The position numbers and the translations under genes are program-made. From CAZOIA01 sp964579675 (GTDB taxonomy: Bacteria; Planctomycetota; Phycisphaerae; UBA1845; PWPN01), in the NCBI GenBank assembly GCA_964579675.1, contig CAZOIA010000102.1, positions 1 through 19,898 on the forward strand: a DNA stretch of 19,898 bases, written 5' to 3'. The notes beneath the pieces are model-generated. The model made no database searches. It was given only the letters and a program-made list of their open reading frames with translations, and was not told the origin of the DNA. Numbering within the stretch: the first letter of the stretch is position 1; every line of letters begins with the position of its first letter. Below are positions 1 through 7,308 of this stretch, one piece after another.

Positions 1-1
1 C

Positions 2-982
2 TTGGACCGCCTTGAGGCTCCTATCCCCCGGGGGGGGGGGCGGGCCGGCCACAAGGAATGGAACCGCCGGCGCAAGGCCGACGAGGAGATCCCCGATCTC
101 ACCGGGGTTGACCTGAGCCACACCAGCCTGGCCGGCGCGATGCTCGGCGGGGCCCTGCTCAGCAGTGCGGATTTTCGTGGTTCCGACCTCAGCAATGCCG
201 ATCTTCAAGGGGCCGTCCTTATCTTCGCCAATCTTAGCGGCGCTGACCTTCACGATACACGCCTCAGCCATGCCCGCCTTATTGCCGCCGACCTCATGGG
301 CGCCAACCTGGTCGGCGCCGACCTGACCTCTGCTCATCTCATCAAGACCCACCTCAGTCAAAGCAAATGCGCGCAGGCTACCCTCCGTGACGCCGACCTG
401 AGCCACGCCGACCTGACCGGGGCCGACTTCACCGGGGCCGACCTGAGCGGGGCGTTGCTGGTTGACGCAGTTCTGTCGGATATCTCATTGAAATCGGCAA
501 ACCTCGACCGTGCCGCCGTCACGGGCGTCAAGTACGACCGCCGCAGGATCACCTGCCGCGGCGTTCGCGTGGACACATGCTACGGCAACGCGGTCTTCAA
601 ACGCGACGCACAGGACCAGGACTGGATCGAAACCTTCCGGTCTCAATCGCGCCGGCATTACGTCATGTACCTGCTCTGGTTACTCCTCACCGATTGCGGC
701 CGAAGTCTGACTCGGGTCGGGCTGGCCGCGACGCTCCTGGCCCTGACATTCGGCGTCGTGTACGACTGCTTCCCCGGGCTCTTGAACGTGTCGCACAGTG
801 CCAATACCGTCTGGACGCCCTACTACTATTCGATCGTCACCTTCACGACACTTGGATTCGGCGATGTAACGCCCGAAGCGTTGGCCGGTGAGCTCCTGGT
901 GACGCTCGAAGTGCTCCTCGGGTACATCACGCTGGGGGTGCTCGTGTCGATCCTGGCGAACAAGGTGGCGAGACGAAGCTGA
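2..982 (+). CDS. Pentapeptide-repeat protein fused to a two-helix K+ channel pore (N-terminus possibly cut by window edge)
   Basis: Probable inner-membrane ion channel with a cytoplasmic pentapeptide-repeat domain. Residues about 31-170 are back-to-back A(D/N)Lxx repeats, predicted to form a right-handed quadrilateral beta-helix. A short linker follows. Two hydrophobic segments (about 220-255 and 295-322) flank the pore loop with the filter motif TTLGFGDVTP (about 280-289), the signature of Ion_trans_2 potassium channels. Only one pore motif is present, so a tetramer would be needed. The pentapeptide domain may position the channel or bind a partner; that is inference. The only in-frame start before the repeats is TTG at base 2, and an 11-G run lies at 30-40, so the true start may be upstream of the window. 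The next in-frame ATG is inside the repeats. The next gene is on the opposite strand. Confidence 0.85.
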   Translation: MDRLEAPIPRGGGRAGHKEWNRRRKADEEIPDLTGVDLSHTSLAGAMLGGALLSSADFRGSDLSNADLQGAVLIFANLSGADLHDTRLSHARLIAADLMGANLVGADLTSAHLIKTHLSQSKCAQATLRDADLSHADLTGADFTGADLSGALLVDAVLSDISLKSANLDRAAVTGVKYDRRRITCRGVRVDTCYGNAVFKRDAQDQDWIETFRSQSRRHYVMYLLWLLLTDCGRSLTRVGLAATLLALTFGVVYDCFPGLLNVSHSANTVWTPYYYSIVTFTTLGFGDVTPEALAGELLVTLEVLLGYITLGVLVSILANKVARRS

Positions 983-1017
983 CGGCTCAACCTGAACCGG
1001 GACGCTAATCCGGATTC

Positions 1018-1172
1018 CTCACCACGGAGACACTGAGACACGGAGAAGACAAGGATGTCAATGAGATTCGGCGGTCGAGGCCGGGCGGGACCATCGGCAG
1101 GCTGTCGAGATCTGAAGCCGGCATGAGTTTACGTATCCCCTCTTCTCTGTGATCTCCGCGCCTCCGTGGTGA
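1018..1172. repeat. Imperfect inverted repeat with CACGGAG arms
   Basis: The left arm (1018-1049) begins CTCACCACGGAG and the reverse complement of the right arm (1141-1172) begins with the same 12 bases. Both arms end in GAGAAGA, with a diverged centre of similar length. They flank about 91 bases with no coding signal. Each arm repeats the CACGGAG or CGCGGAG unit internally. It lies between the stop of the channel gene and the convergent stop of the DUF123 gene, a typical place for dispersed intergenic repeats. I cannot test copy number from one window. Confidence 0.7.
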
Positions 1173-1195
1173 GTTCTTCCGGTGAGAAATGCGGG

Positions 1196-1633
1196 CTAAC
1201 GCCTTGGGCAGGTGGCACGATCCGGGCCTGGCGGATCTTCCACGAAATGCGTCCAAGGCATCAACCTGATGTCCGGGCGGCGCGGGAAATAGGCCAGGTG
1301 CGATAGGCAGCGACAATCCGAGGATCCGAACCCGCGGATGGCGCAGCGCCCCCCTGACAACTCCTGGTGAAGCTCGCACTCGGTGACGTCCGATCCCGGC
1401 AGCACAAACGCCTCCACCCGGTCAGCAACGGCCAGCAAGTAGTCAATATGCCAGTGTCGGCGCTTCTCTCGCCGCAGATGCCGGCGAACCCGCTGCGTGA
1501 GCCCGCTGCGAGCCGAGCCGGTGTAAACATACCAGCCCGCGGAAAACCGGCGCCGGCCCAGTGCCCCCACCTCCATCGTCACCGACCACCGCAGCCGAAT
1601 CCGCAACTGATAAACGCCCGGAACAGCGATCAT
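1196..1633 (-). CDS. DUF123 / GIY-YIG-like nuclease-superfamily protein
   Basis: A small protein (145 residues from ATG at 1633) that matches the DUF123 family, a GIY-YIG-like fold seen alone or fused to endonuclease III in archaea and bacteria. Visible family blocks are GVYQL (about 6-10), AGWYVYTGSA (about 32-41, the YVYxGSA core) and RRHWHIDYLL (about 58-67). The length fits a standalone DUF123 protein with a poorly conserved tail. A TTG two codons upstream is also open, but ATG at 1633 has a GGGA-type ribosome site about 7-9 bases ahead. It lies 40 bases after the GH51-like gene on the same strand, so co-transcription is possible, though a functional link to sugar breakdown is not obvious. 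The molecular role of DUF123 is unproven; a nucleic-acid-acting function is inferred from the fold. Confidence 0.8.
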   Translation of the reverse strand: MIAVPGVYQLRIRLRWSVTMEVGALGRRRFSAGWYVYTGSARSGLTQRVRRHLRREKRRHWHIDYLLAVADRVEAFVLPGSDVTECELHQELSGGRCAIRGFGSSDCRCLSHLAYFPRRPDIRLMPWTHFVEDPPGPDRATCPRR

Positions 1634-1673
1634 CGGCAACTTCCCTCATCCATCCTTCAGCGTTCACCGTTCA

Positions 1674-3776
1674 TCATTCCATCAACTTCAGCTTGAGCAG
1701 GTAGGCTGAGTGTGGAGCAAGCCCATGCTTCACCGATTCACCAACTGGCCGCCGGTACTCCCCCACCCGCACGCCGGGGACATCGAAGTCCTTGCAGGTC
1801 AGGCGTCTGGCAAACCCGGTGCCGACGATGCGGGCACCATGCACCCGGATCGTCGCCTCGACCCGCACATCGGTCGTGCGGTTGATCGCCAGCACGTAGA
1901 GGCGGCGATCATCCCGCATCGCCAGGGCGGAGACGACCGGCACACCCTTTACGTCCGGGGCGATGGCGTTGAAATCGGTCGCATACCGGTCGGCCAGACA
2001 ATCGTGATCAAAAGTCTCGCACTTCACCGCTGTCCTGACGGTGTGGGTGCCAAGCCGGCCCGCGAGGAACTCGAGAACCTTGTAGTTATCCTTCGTGCGC
2101 CCGTCGCGGTACATGGTCCCGCAGGCATAGGAGCCGAACAGATGGTGAAGGTGCGACCGGCGGATCCCGTGCTCGATCATCACGCGGAACGCGTCCACCA
2201 GGAACAGTTGCTGGGCGGGCGTATCCACCCCCGTCGGGGCCAGCTTATGCTCGGCATTCCAGTAGAACAGCTCAACCGCATCGACATCCGCCTGGGCGTC
2301 AGGACCGACGAGGGAGAAGCCCACGGCCAGCCGGCTTGCCCCGTCCGGCACCTTGCCTCCGACGACGATCTTGTGCCAGTGCCCGGCCCGCTGGGCATGG
2401 CGCTCCCCCGAGTCCTCCAGAGGCTTCCCGAGCGATCCGTCCTCATTGACCGCGACCAGCCACAGGGCAAGATTCTCCGGTGAGTCTGTGCGGACCCATG
2501 CCGAGGCAAAGACTTTTTTGGCCTTCTTGTCCTTCCAGTCGAAAGCCTGGTACAGGGTCAGCGGCTTCTCGGTCTTCTTGGGGCTCGCCAAACGAAGCCC
2601 GGCCCCATGCCGGCCCGCTTCTCGAATCGCCCAGACGGACTTGCCGGCCTCGTCCAGTTGAACATCCCATCCCGTGAAGCCCTCCTCGAATTCCAGATTG
2701 GCCGCCTTGAGATCGGTCTTGCGCCGCTCGCCCCAGCACTTGAGGTTCCATTCGGTGATCTCGATCGGCATGCGGTACCCGAGAGCCTCGTCCAGATACC
2801 CCCCGAGTCCCGGGTTGGCGACTCCCCGCCGGGCCCGCAGGATGTTCTGCAGATTATGGTGCGACCAGACCAGCAGATCGCTGGCCGTTCCGTTGTACGG
2901 GTAGAAGTGGTCCTGCACGGCATCGATCAGGCCCGCCTGGTGAAGCGCGTTGACCTCACGGGTCCAGCGGACGTTGATCTCGCGGTTGGTCGCCTGGGTC
3001 GGGTCCTGGTTATTGCCCATCATAGGATAACCCACCGCGGTAATGTGTAGGCGCAGTTCCTCGAGCGTGTCATTCTGCTTGCGGGCCTTACGGACGACCT
3101 CGCGGATGGCGCGGGCGAACTCGGCAATCGTGGCCGCGTAGAGTTCGGGCCACCAGTCCGTGGTCGCCTGGCCCCAGTTCTCGTTGCCCATTTCATAGCA
3201 CAGGATCGGCCGGCGTCCCTCGAGGGCCCGCTCGACCGTATACTCCTGCACGAGTTCGACCGCCTCAGCCAACGTCCCGAAATGGTAATCCGTCCAGCCG
3301 CAGGGATTCGGGGCCAGGTGCCGGTACCGGACGGTCTCGTCCAGGTCCGCACCGTCGGGCGGGGGCCCCTCTTTGTTCTCCGTGCCCCCTTGGAGGTTAA
3401 GCGTGTAGTAAGGCTCAGCCCCGATCGCCTCGCAGAAGGTGAGGAACTGCTCGACTGAGATCTGCTTCTTGCCGTCGGCGGCCTTGAAGTTGTACCGGTC
3501 GGCCACGCACCCGTTGGGAAACCGCACGGACCTGATGCCGATCTTCCTTACCGCCTCAATGACCTCCGGGTTCTGGATCGCCGCCGCACCGGCCCCGGGG
3601 TTGAGATTGATGCCGATGATCTCCGGCCAGACCCGCTGCTGGCGCGAGGCGGCGAATACGTCGATCACGGCCTTTGACACCGACGCCGCGCTCGCAGCCG
3701 GCGACGGCCGGACGCAGGTGATCCACGCAACGAACGTCACCGCAAGCCTGGCGATCACGACGTGCCGGTCACGCAT
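1674..3776 (-). CDS. Exported GH51-like alpha-L-arabinofuranosidase with a CBM4/9-like insertion
   Basis: Predicted secreted glycosidase of clan GH-A, most like GH51 arabinofuranosidases, which release terminal arabinofuranose from arabinan, arabinoxylan and related glycans. ATG at 3776 gives 700 residues and a clear signal peptide (basic start, hydrophobic AVTFVAWIT, cleavage near AASA at about 27-30). The frame is open to 3908, but the extra 44 residues would bury the signal peptide and span a promoter-like -10 box. The acid/base glutamate is in EMGNENWG (E199) and the likely nucleophile in EITEWN (E342). Residues about 359-506 look like a CBM4/9 beta-sandwich (start LEFEEGFTGWDVQ, end DVDAVELFYWN). 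The barrel then resumes with DAFRVMIEHG and HHLFGSYA, and a C-terminal beta domain follows. Another GH-A family (GH39, GH79) cannot be excluded. It is divergent from the epimerase-oxidoreductase cluster. Confidence 0.82.
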   Translation of the reverse strand: MRDRHVVIARLAVTFVAWITCVRPSPAASAASVSKAVIDVFAASRQQRVWPEIIGINLNPGAGAAAIQNPEVIEAVRKIGIRSVRFPNGCVADRYNFKAADGKKQISVEQFLTFCEAIGAEPYYTLNLQGGTENKEGPPPDGADLDETVRYRHLAPNPCGWTDYHFGTLAEAVELVQEYTVERALEGRRPILCYEMGNENWGQATTDWWPELYAATIAEFARAIREVVRKARKQNDTLEELRLHITAVGYPMMGNNQDPTQATNREINVRWTREVNALHQAGLIDAVQDHFYPYNGTASDLLVWSHHNLQNILRARRGVANPGLGGYLDEALGYRMPIEITEWNLKCWGERRKTDLKAANLEFEEGFTGWDVQLDEAGKSVWAIREAGRHGAGLRLASPKKTEKPLTLYQAFDWKDKKAKKVFASAWVRTDSPENLALWLVAVNEDGSLGKPLEDSGERHAQRAGHWHKIVVGGKVPDGASRLAVGFSLVGPDAQADVDAVELFYWNAEHKLAPTGVDTPAQQLFLVDAFRVMIEHGIRRSHLHHLFGSYACGTMYRDGRTKDNYKVLEFLAGRLGTHTVRTAVKCETFDHDCLADRYATDFNAIAPDVKGVPVVSALAMRDDRRLYVLAINRTTDVRVEATIRVHGARIVGTGFARRLTCKDFDVPGVRVGEYRRPVGESVKHGLAPHSAYLLKLKLME

Positions 3777-3833
3777 CGGTGAGAACCCCAATTGCCCTGC
3801 TTTTTCAATCAGGCCAGCGGCCTTGCCGCGTAT

Positions 3834-3864
3834 ACTATACAGCCCGGACAAGAACCGCCACCAA
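3834..3864 (-). promoter_or_regulatory. Candidate sigma70-type promoter for the GH51-like gene
   Basis: On the minus strand TTGGTG (3864-3859) is followed after 19 bases by TATAGT (3839-3834), five of six matches to the -10 consensus. The -35 match is weak and the spacing long. Transcription would begin near 3827, about 50 bases before ATG 3776, which supports that start. The -10 lies in a small palindrome, GTATACTATAC, that could also be an operator half. Confidence 0.4.
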
Positions 3865-4001
3865 CGAAGGATGAACGGGACATCAGGGCCGGAAGACATG
3901 ATCATCATTCGGCCTGACGGCTGCCTTGGCCCCAGCGTGCGGAGGGTGCGTGACAGTTCCGGCGGGGACCTTCGGGCGGGCAGCGGGGCGGCACCTCGCT
4001 T

Positions 4002-4111
4002 TTCCGAACCCCGACCGTCAGGGAGGGGAGTATCTGCGGATGCGCCAGGGCCGCTTCCTTACGGGCTCGCTACGGAGAGGGGGTCCGCTTCCTTACGGGC
4101 GCGGTTCGGAA
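4002..4111. repeat. REP-like inverted and direct repeat cluster
   Basis: A unit beginning TTCCGAACC at 4002-4028 is the imperfect reverse complement of the unit at 4085-4111, which ends GCGGTTCGGAA. The first 16 bases of the second unit (CCGCTTCCTTACGGGC, 4085-4100) also occur as a perfect direct repeat at 4051-4066. This arrangement of palindromic units in an intergenic space resembles REP/BIME elements. Confidence 0.65.
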
Positions 4112-4278
4112 ACACCTGGGGGCGGCGCCTTCCAACAAGCCGCCCAAAGTGTCATGCACCCGCGTGCGGAGGTCTCTGTGCCACGAGATGGCATCCGGCC
4201 GGGGGAGTGAGTATCATGGAAGTCCAAAAAGTTGGGCGAATCTCGCTCACCAGGCTGAAATGGTAAACCCGCATTGAG

Positions 4279-4283
4279 AGGAG
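4279..4283 (+). promoter_or_regulatory. Ribosome-binding site that fixes the epimerase start
   Basis: AGGAG lies 8 bases before GTG at 4292. The longer open frame would start at TTG 4274, overlapping this site, so GTG 4292 is preferred. Confidence 0.75.
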
Positions 4284-4291
4284 CGTGTGCG

Positions 4292-5287
4292 GTGAACGAC
4301 GAACAACTGTCCCGACGCCAGTTTTTCCAGGCCGCGGCACCGACAACCCTGGCACTGGCAGCAGGCTCAACTCTTCTCTCTGGTCAACCCCTGTCCGGGG
4401 CGACCCGATCCGGGCAGCCGGGAGCCAGCACAAAGATGAAGGTTGGCATGAACCTCCTGCTCTGGACCGAATCGCCGCGGTTTAGCGAGCATCGTGCAAT
4501 CGTAGAGCAGATAAAGAACTGGGGCTTCGACGGGGTCGAGTTCCCGATCGCGCCGACACCGGATGAAGACATACGCGCCTTCGCCAGACAATGTGATGAT
4601 CTGGGCCTGGGCCGGACGGTTATCCTGGCCTTGGGCGCCGAGAAGACCGACCCGGCCAGTCGCGATCCGAAGCTCCGCCAGGCCGCGGCAGACGAGATCC
4701 AACGGATGGTCGATAAGACGAACCTGGTCGGCGCGGACACGCTGGTGGGGCCGCTCTTCCAGGGCCTGGGCCGGATGTCGGGCGCGCCCCCCACGCAAGA
4801 CGAAAAAAAATGGTCGGCCGAAACGCTGCGTCGGGCCGGCGAGTATGCGGCCCGGCACAACGTTCGCCTCGCCCTGGAGCCCGTGAACCGATTCGAGATG
4901 TACGTGGTCAACACGCTGGGCGACGCGCTCGAGATTGTCAAACAGATCGGGTTGAACAACGTGGGTCTTCTGGCGGACACGCACCACGGCAACTTGGAAG
5001 AAAAGGATCTCGGGCGCGCATGGGCCGAGGTCGCTCCGCACATCTTCCACGTGCACATCTCAGAGAACGACCGGGGCCTGCCCGGCAGCGGCCACGCCAT
5101 CCCGCCTGCGGTGTTCGAGATCCTGCATCGCTCAGGCTACGCCGGCTGGCTGACCATCGAGGCGTTCGGCCTGAGCGTGCCCTCGCTGATCCCGCGCCTG
5201 CATCTCTGGCGATCGTTCGGGCACAGCGAAACCGAAGTGGCGAGACTGGGCCTGAAGTTCATCCGCGACAACCTCGCAGCGCTGTGA
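4292..5287 (+). CDS. Tat-exported D-tagatose/D-psicose 3-epimerase-family sugar isomerase
   Basis: A TIM-barrel sugar isomerase/epimerase (AP-endonuclease-2 superfamily), 331 residues from GTG 4292. The N-terminus carries a twin-arginine signal (SRRQFFQ, about 7-13, then an alanine/leucine-rich stretch), so the folded enzyme is probably exported. Metal-ligand candidates are E196, D229, H255 and E290. The offsets between them (33, 26, 35) equal those I recall for Agrobacterium D-psicose 3-epimerase (E150, D183, H209, E244), and further active-site counterparts E202, H232 and R261 are also present. Short blocks are LEPVNRFE, LLADTHHGN and HVHISENDRG. In the family the reaction is metal-dependent C3 epimerisation of ketoses; L-ribulose epimerase, inosose isomerase and keto-glycoside processing remain possible. 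It is the first gene of the cluster, 77 bases before the oxidoreductase. Export is unusual for characterised members. Confidence 0.88.
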   Translation: MNDEQLSRRQFFQAAAPTTLALAAGSTLLSGQPLSGATRSGQPGASTKMKVGMNLLLWTESPRFSEHRAIVEQIKNWGFDGVEFPIAPTPDEDIRAFARQCDDLGLGRTVILALGAEKTDPASRDPKLRQAAADEIQRMVDKTNLVGADTLVGPLFQGLGRMSGAPPTQDEKKWSAETLRRAGEYAARHNVRLALEPVNRFEMYVVNTLGDALEIVKQIGLNNVGLLADTHHGNLEEKDLGRAWAEVAPHIFHVHISENDRGLPGSGHAIPPAVFEILHRSGYAGWLTIEAFGLSVPSLIPRLHLWRSFGHSETEVARLGLKFIRDNLAAL

Positions 5288-5364
5288 AGACCGGCCGTGA
5301 ATGACCAGGCCCGCCGGAGATCATAGGATTCGCATTGTCCACAGTAGTCAGGGAGACGCAGGAA

Positions 5365-6720
5365 ATGAGAAGGAAAGACCGAAAAGTACCACGCCGGACG
5401 TTTCTCAAGAATGCAGGCGCGGCAGCGGGAGTTGCGATCGGTTTCCCGCGGATCGTCGGCTCGCGGGTGCTTGCCGCCCCCGGTCGAGCGGGCGCGAACG
5501 ATCGTCTGATCATGGCCCACATCGGCGTCGGCGGAATGGGCGGGCACCATCTCCGCGACATGGTAGCCCGCATGAAACAGGGCCAGGTCCAGATCGCAGC
5601 CGTCTGCGACGTCGATGAAAATCGCCTCCGCGCCGCATCCGAGACCGCCGGCCCCCAGGCCGACGTGTACCGCGACTACCGCTACATCCTCGAGCGCAAG
5701 GACATCGATGCGGTGGTTATCGCCACCCCCGATCACTGGCACGCGGTGCAAACGGTCCACGCGGCCGAATGCGGCAAGCACGTGTACGTCGAGAAGCCGG
5801 CCTGCTGCACCATCGAGGAGGGCAAGGCGATGGTCGCCGCCGCGCGCAAGAACAGGATCTCGGTCCAGGTCGGCTCGCAGGGCCGATCTCAACCGGAAGC
5901 CTATCTTGCACACCGTTATCTCGCCAACGGCGCGATCGGGCACATCGACAAAGTGACCTGCTTTCATTACCCGAGCCCGGTCGACAAGAAGCCGGTCCCG
6001 GACAGCAATCCTCCACCAGAGCTGGACTGGGACCTCTGGCTGGGCCCGCTGCGGTGGCGGCCTTACAACAAGCGCTACTGCCACGGCACGTTCCGCTGGA
6101 TCATGGAGTCCGGCGGCGGGGAGATCCGCGACCGCGGTGCCCACGTCATGAGCTGTGCCATGTGGTGGATGGGCGCCGACGGAACCGGCCCGGTCACCGT
6201 CGAGGCGACGGGCACCGTGCCGACCAGGGGCCTCTGGGACAGCGCCGTCGAGATGGACGTGACCTACTCCTTCAAGAACCCCGATTGGGTGCTGACCTGG
6301 AACCAGCATCCGGACAATGCGGTGCCCGCGGAAGAGCGGAAAGAGGGTGAGGACAAGATCATCCGCCCCGGGTACGGCGCCGTTTACCACGGCAGTAAGG
6401 GCACATTCACCCACTGGGGCGGCGACGGCGGCACCTGGGCTGAAAGAAAGGCCCGCGAGTGGGTCCCGCCCCCCGGGGCCAAGGACGTTTACGAAAGCCC
6501 CGGCCACAAGGAAGACTGGTTCGAGGGTATCAAGACCGGCAAGAAGACCATCATGAACATCGAGGCCGCCGTCGGCGTCGCCAATCTCTGTATCCTCGGC
6601 AACCTGTCCTTAATCCTGGGACGCAAGCTCGAATGGGACCAGGCCAAGCAGGCAATCGTCGGTGACGAGCAGGCCCACCGAATGATGGGCCGACCCCAGC
6701 GCCATCCCTATCACCTCTGA
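5365..6720 (+). CDS. Tat-exported Gfo/Idh/MocA-family oxidoreductase
   Basis: NAD(P)-dependent sugar or polyol dehydrogenase/oxidoreductase of the Gfo/Idh/MocA family, 451 residues from ATG 5365, with GGGAG at 5351-5355 ahead of it. A TTG ten codons upstream is also in frame. The twin-arginine signal RRTFLKNAG (10-18) leads into a hydrophobic alanine-rich stretch. The Rossmann glycine motif GVGGMGG is at about 54-60, CDVD (81-84) ends beta-2, TPDHWH is at 121-126 and the EKP motif with the catalytic lysine K144 follows. RDRGAH later in the protein matches the conserved histidine region. Family members with a Tat signal often carry tightly bound cofactor, as in glucose-fructose oxidoreductase. 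Substrate cannot be read from sequence. It is followed by a HEAT-repeat gene after 17 bases, so one transcript is likely. Confidence 0.9.
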   Translation: MRRKDRKVPRRTFLKNAGAAAGVAIGFPRIVGSRVLAAPGRAGANDRLIMAHIGVGGMGGHHLRDMVARMKQGQVQIAAVCDVDENRLRAASETAGPQADVYRDYRYILERKDIDAVVIATPDHWHAVQTVHAAECGKHVYVEKPACCTIEEGKAMVAAARKNRISVQVGSQGRSQPEAYLAHRYLANGAIGHIDKVTCFHYPSPVDKKPVPDSNPPPELDWDLWLGPLRWRPYNKRYCHGTFRWIMESGGGEIRDRGAHVMSCAMWWMGADGTGPVTVEATGTVPTRGLWDSAVEMDVTYSFKNPDWVLTWNQHPDNAVPAEERKEGEDKIIRPGYGAVYHGSKGTFTHWGGDGGTWAERKAREWVPPPGAKDVYESPGHKEDWFEGIKTGKKTIMNIEAAVGVANLCILGNLSLILGRKLEWDQAKQAIVGDEQAHRMMGRPQRHPYHL

Positions 6721-6737
6721 GAAAGAAGGACGCGAAC

Positions 6738-7307
6738 ATGAATACGCAGGATCTGATCGCGAGGATCAAGGACAACGACGACAAGGTGCGGGCCGACGCG
6801 TGGCTCAGCGCGGGACCGGTCGGCGCCCCGGCGGTGAAACCGCTCGCCGAGGTGATGGCCAACGGGAACCTGGAAGTGGCCCGGGCGGCCAAGCATGCCC
6901 TGTGGAAGATCGTCCGCCACGTCGGGCGCCCCGGGGCCGACGCTGAGAAGAAGCCGGTCCTCGCCGAGCTCATCGCTCTATGCGGGGACGACCAGCCGAC
7001 GGCCGTCCGACGCGAAGTGCTGTGGATGCTCTCGGAAATCAGCGGGGACGAGTCAATCGATACGGTGGCTGGGCTTCTATCGAACGATGAATTGCGCGAG
7101 GACGCCCGCATGACGCTCCAACGCATCCCCGGCGACAAGTCGCTCGCAGCCCTCCAGGCCGGCCTGGCTGCCGCGCCCACGGACTTCAAGCTCAACATCG
7201 TCCAGTCGCTTCGCCAGCGCGGCGTGAAGGTGCCCGGAGCTCCCTGCCGGAAGCTGGTGCCCACCAAAAAGACGAAGGTCAGAAAAGGTGCCAGAGTCGA
7301 TACCTGA
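6738..7307 (+). CDS. HEAT-repeat protein
   Basis: A 189-residue alpha-helical protein made of HEAT-like helical pairs, for example VGAPAVKPLAEVMANGN followed by VARAAKHALWKIV, and later PTAVRREVLWMLSEI and ESIDTVAGLLSND. It has no signal peptide and no membrane segment. The tail is lysine-rich (KKTKVRKGARVDT). HEAT proteins act as scaffolds or binding partners; no catalytic motif is visible. The ribosome site AGAAGGA (6724-6730) lies 7 bases before the ATG. The gene follows the oxidoreductase by 17 bases and is probably its operon partner. A cytoplasmic HEAT protein beside two Tat-exported enzymes might help folding or cofactor loading before export, but that is speculation. Confidence 0.82.
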   Translation: MNTQDLIARIKDNDDKVRADAWLSAGPVGAPAVKPLAEVMANGNLEVARAAKHALWKIVRHVGRPGADAEKKPVLAELIALCGDDQPTAVRREVLWMLSEISGDESIDTVAGLLSNDELREDARMTLQRIPGDKSLAALQAGLAAAPTDFKLNIVQSLRQRGVKVPGAPCRKLVPTKKTKVRKGARVDT

Positions 7308-7308
7308 G

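Larger units (their letters stand above)
3777..4291. other. Divergent intergenic region between the GH51-like gene and the epimerase cluster
   Basis: 515 bases without a convincing gene. It holds a minus-strand promoter-like element (3834-3864), a REP-like repeat cluster (4002-4111) and the epimerase ribosome-binding site (4279-4283). Frames open here have composition unlike a protein and no family motif. I saw no strong plus-strand promoter for the epimerase gene. Confidence 0.6.

Noticed and set aside
982..1196. Intrinsic terminator between the channel and DUF123 genes
   Set aside because: The arms of the inverted repeat are far apart and imperfect, with no T run next to them; a dispersed repeat explains it better.
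3777..3908. N-terminal extension of the GH51-like protein to 3908
   Set aside because: It would place 44 residues before a good signal peptide and run across a promoter-like -10 box, so ATG 3776 is preferred.
5137..6507. Long minus-strand frame (456 residues) opposite the oxidoreductase
   Set aside because: Antisense shadow of the Gfo/Idh/MocA gene; no recognisable domain and no start signal.
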